DNA of 64,000 nt from assembly GCF_014352855.1 (NCBI RefSeq), contig NZ_CP060697.1:1942001-2006000 (forward strand), in the 5' to 3' direction. The notes beneath the pieces are model-generated. The model did not search any database and was not told where the DNA came from. It saw nothing but the letters and a program-made list of their open reading frames with translations. The position numbers and the translations under genes were made by a program. The number at the start of each line of letters is the position of its first letter. The stretch's first letter is position 1. Of the stretch, positions 63,658-64,000 are shown one piece after another. The stretch comes from Sphingomonas sabuli. Lineage in GTDB: Bacteria > Pseudomonadota > Alphaproteobacteria > Sphingomonadales > Sphingomonadaceae.

Positions 63658-64000
63658 ATGAGCATGGACCTGCTCCCGTTTCCCTGGCTAGACGTCGTCA
63701 TCATCCTCGCGCTGATTGCGCTCAACGGCGCGTTCGCGATGAGCGAACTGGCCATCGTGTCGTCGCGCGAGGCGCGGCTGAAGGGGCTGGCCAAGGCCGG
63801 CAGCAGTGGCGCCAAGGGCGCGCTCAAGCTTGCCTCGGACCCCGGCCGCTTCCTGTCGACCGTGCAGATCGGCATCACCCTCATCGGCATCCTCGCCGGT
63901 GCCTACTCGGGCGCCAGCCTCGGCACCCCGGTGGCGCAACGGCTGGTTCTGCTGGGCCTTGAGCCGGACACGGCGGAAAATGTCGGCTTCGGGCTGGTGA
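63658..64000 (+). CDS. hemolysin/CNNM family (HlyC/CorC) transporter, 3' end beyond window
   Basis: 114 codons are visible from ATG 63658 (ATG 63664 also possible) and the frame stays open to the edge. The start of a DUF21 membrane domain: LDVVIILALIALNGAFAMSE, LAIVSSREARLKGLAKAGS, LSTVQIGITLIGILAGAYSG. The CBS and CorC_HlyC domains should follow outside. Members are divalent-metal exporters or Mg2+/Co2+-resistance proteins. Confidence 0.9.
   Translation, partial: MSMDLLPFPWLDVVIILALIALNGAFAMSELAIVSSREARLKGLAKAGSSGAKGALKLASDPGRFLSTVQIGITLIGILAGAYSGASLGTPVAQRLVLLGLEPDTAENVGFGLV

Overview
The window is a dense, high-GC chromosomal segment from an alphaproteobacterium, most likely a sphingomonad (order Sphingomonadales). 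Lineage markers are MipZ, a GapR-type DUF2312 protein, paired CobS/CobT, a ligase-associated helicase/exonuclease pair, DUF3089 and DUF3147 proteins, and many small exported proteins of sphingomonad type. I see about 75 protein genes and one tRNA (Phe). There is no rRNA, CRISPR array, transposase, integrase or prophage. The first gene may be cut by the left edge, and a CNNM/hemolysin-family gene runs off the right edge.

Layout. 1-6.5 kb: M20 hydrolase, lipoproteins, and a divergent DNA-repair pair (Lhr-like helicase and MBL-fold exonuclease) with a hidden 59-codon membrane-protein gene between them. 6.6-11.3 kb: LuxR regulator, phosphoglucomutase/phosphomannomutase, mipZ, panC. 11.3-24.9 kb: a minus-strand backbone pal-like/tolB/ybgC/ruvB/ruvA/ruvC/yebC in the classical order, split by accessory genes and lacking tolQRA. 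Inside it sit an XRE-regulated membrane protein with an elaborate operator, an M19-like and an MltB-like protein with lost catalytic or metal residues, and enzymes that may handle formaldehyde. 25-33.4 kb: gapR, pyruvate kinase, nnrD, histidine phosphatase, pccB-osmC-mce (propionyl-CoA/methylmalonyl-CoA), exported MsrB/MsrA, and a formate/nitrite-type transporter. 33.4-36.6 kb: tRNA-Phe, yacG, RNase E/G, maf, infA, quinone reductase. 36.7-41.5 kb: hppA proton pyrophosphatase, thiL, esterase, nusB. 41.5-49.4 kb: pirin/hydrolase/LtrA operon, DUF6445 protein, a large autotransporter, DUF4349 lipoprotein. 49.4-62.6 kb: an interrupted bolA-dnaJ-cobS-cobT-rpmB block. It holds an HxlR-linked GST/VOC/DUF1428/reductase cassette and a serralysin-like metalloprotease with an exported partner. 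62.7-64 kb: small anchored protein, tadA, CNNM-family protein.

The genome is very compact. Many same-strand neighbours overlap by ATGA/GTGA, TAATG or TGATG. Of 16 convergent pairs, six share their stop codons in a 4-nt overlap, and only one has a gap larger than 13 nt. Recognisable terminators lie mainly after hppA and the metalloprotease. The features I consider most worth following are the tolQRA-less tol-pal remnant in a fragmented ruv-tol backbone, the operator-membrane protein-XRE module at 13.6-14.3 kb, and the HxlR-SCP2 cassette at 50.3-55.5 kb.
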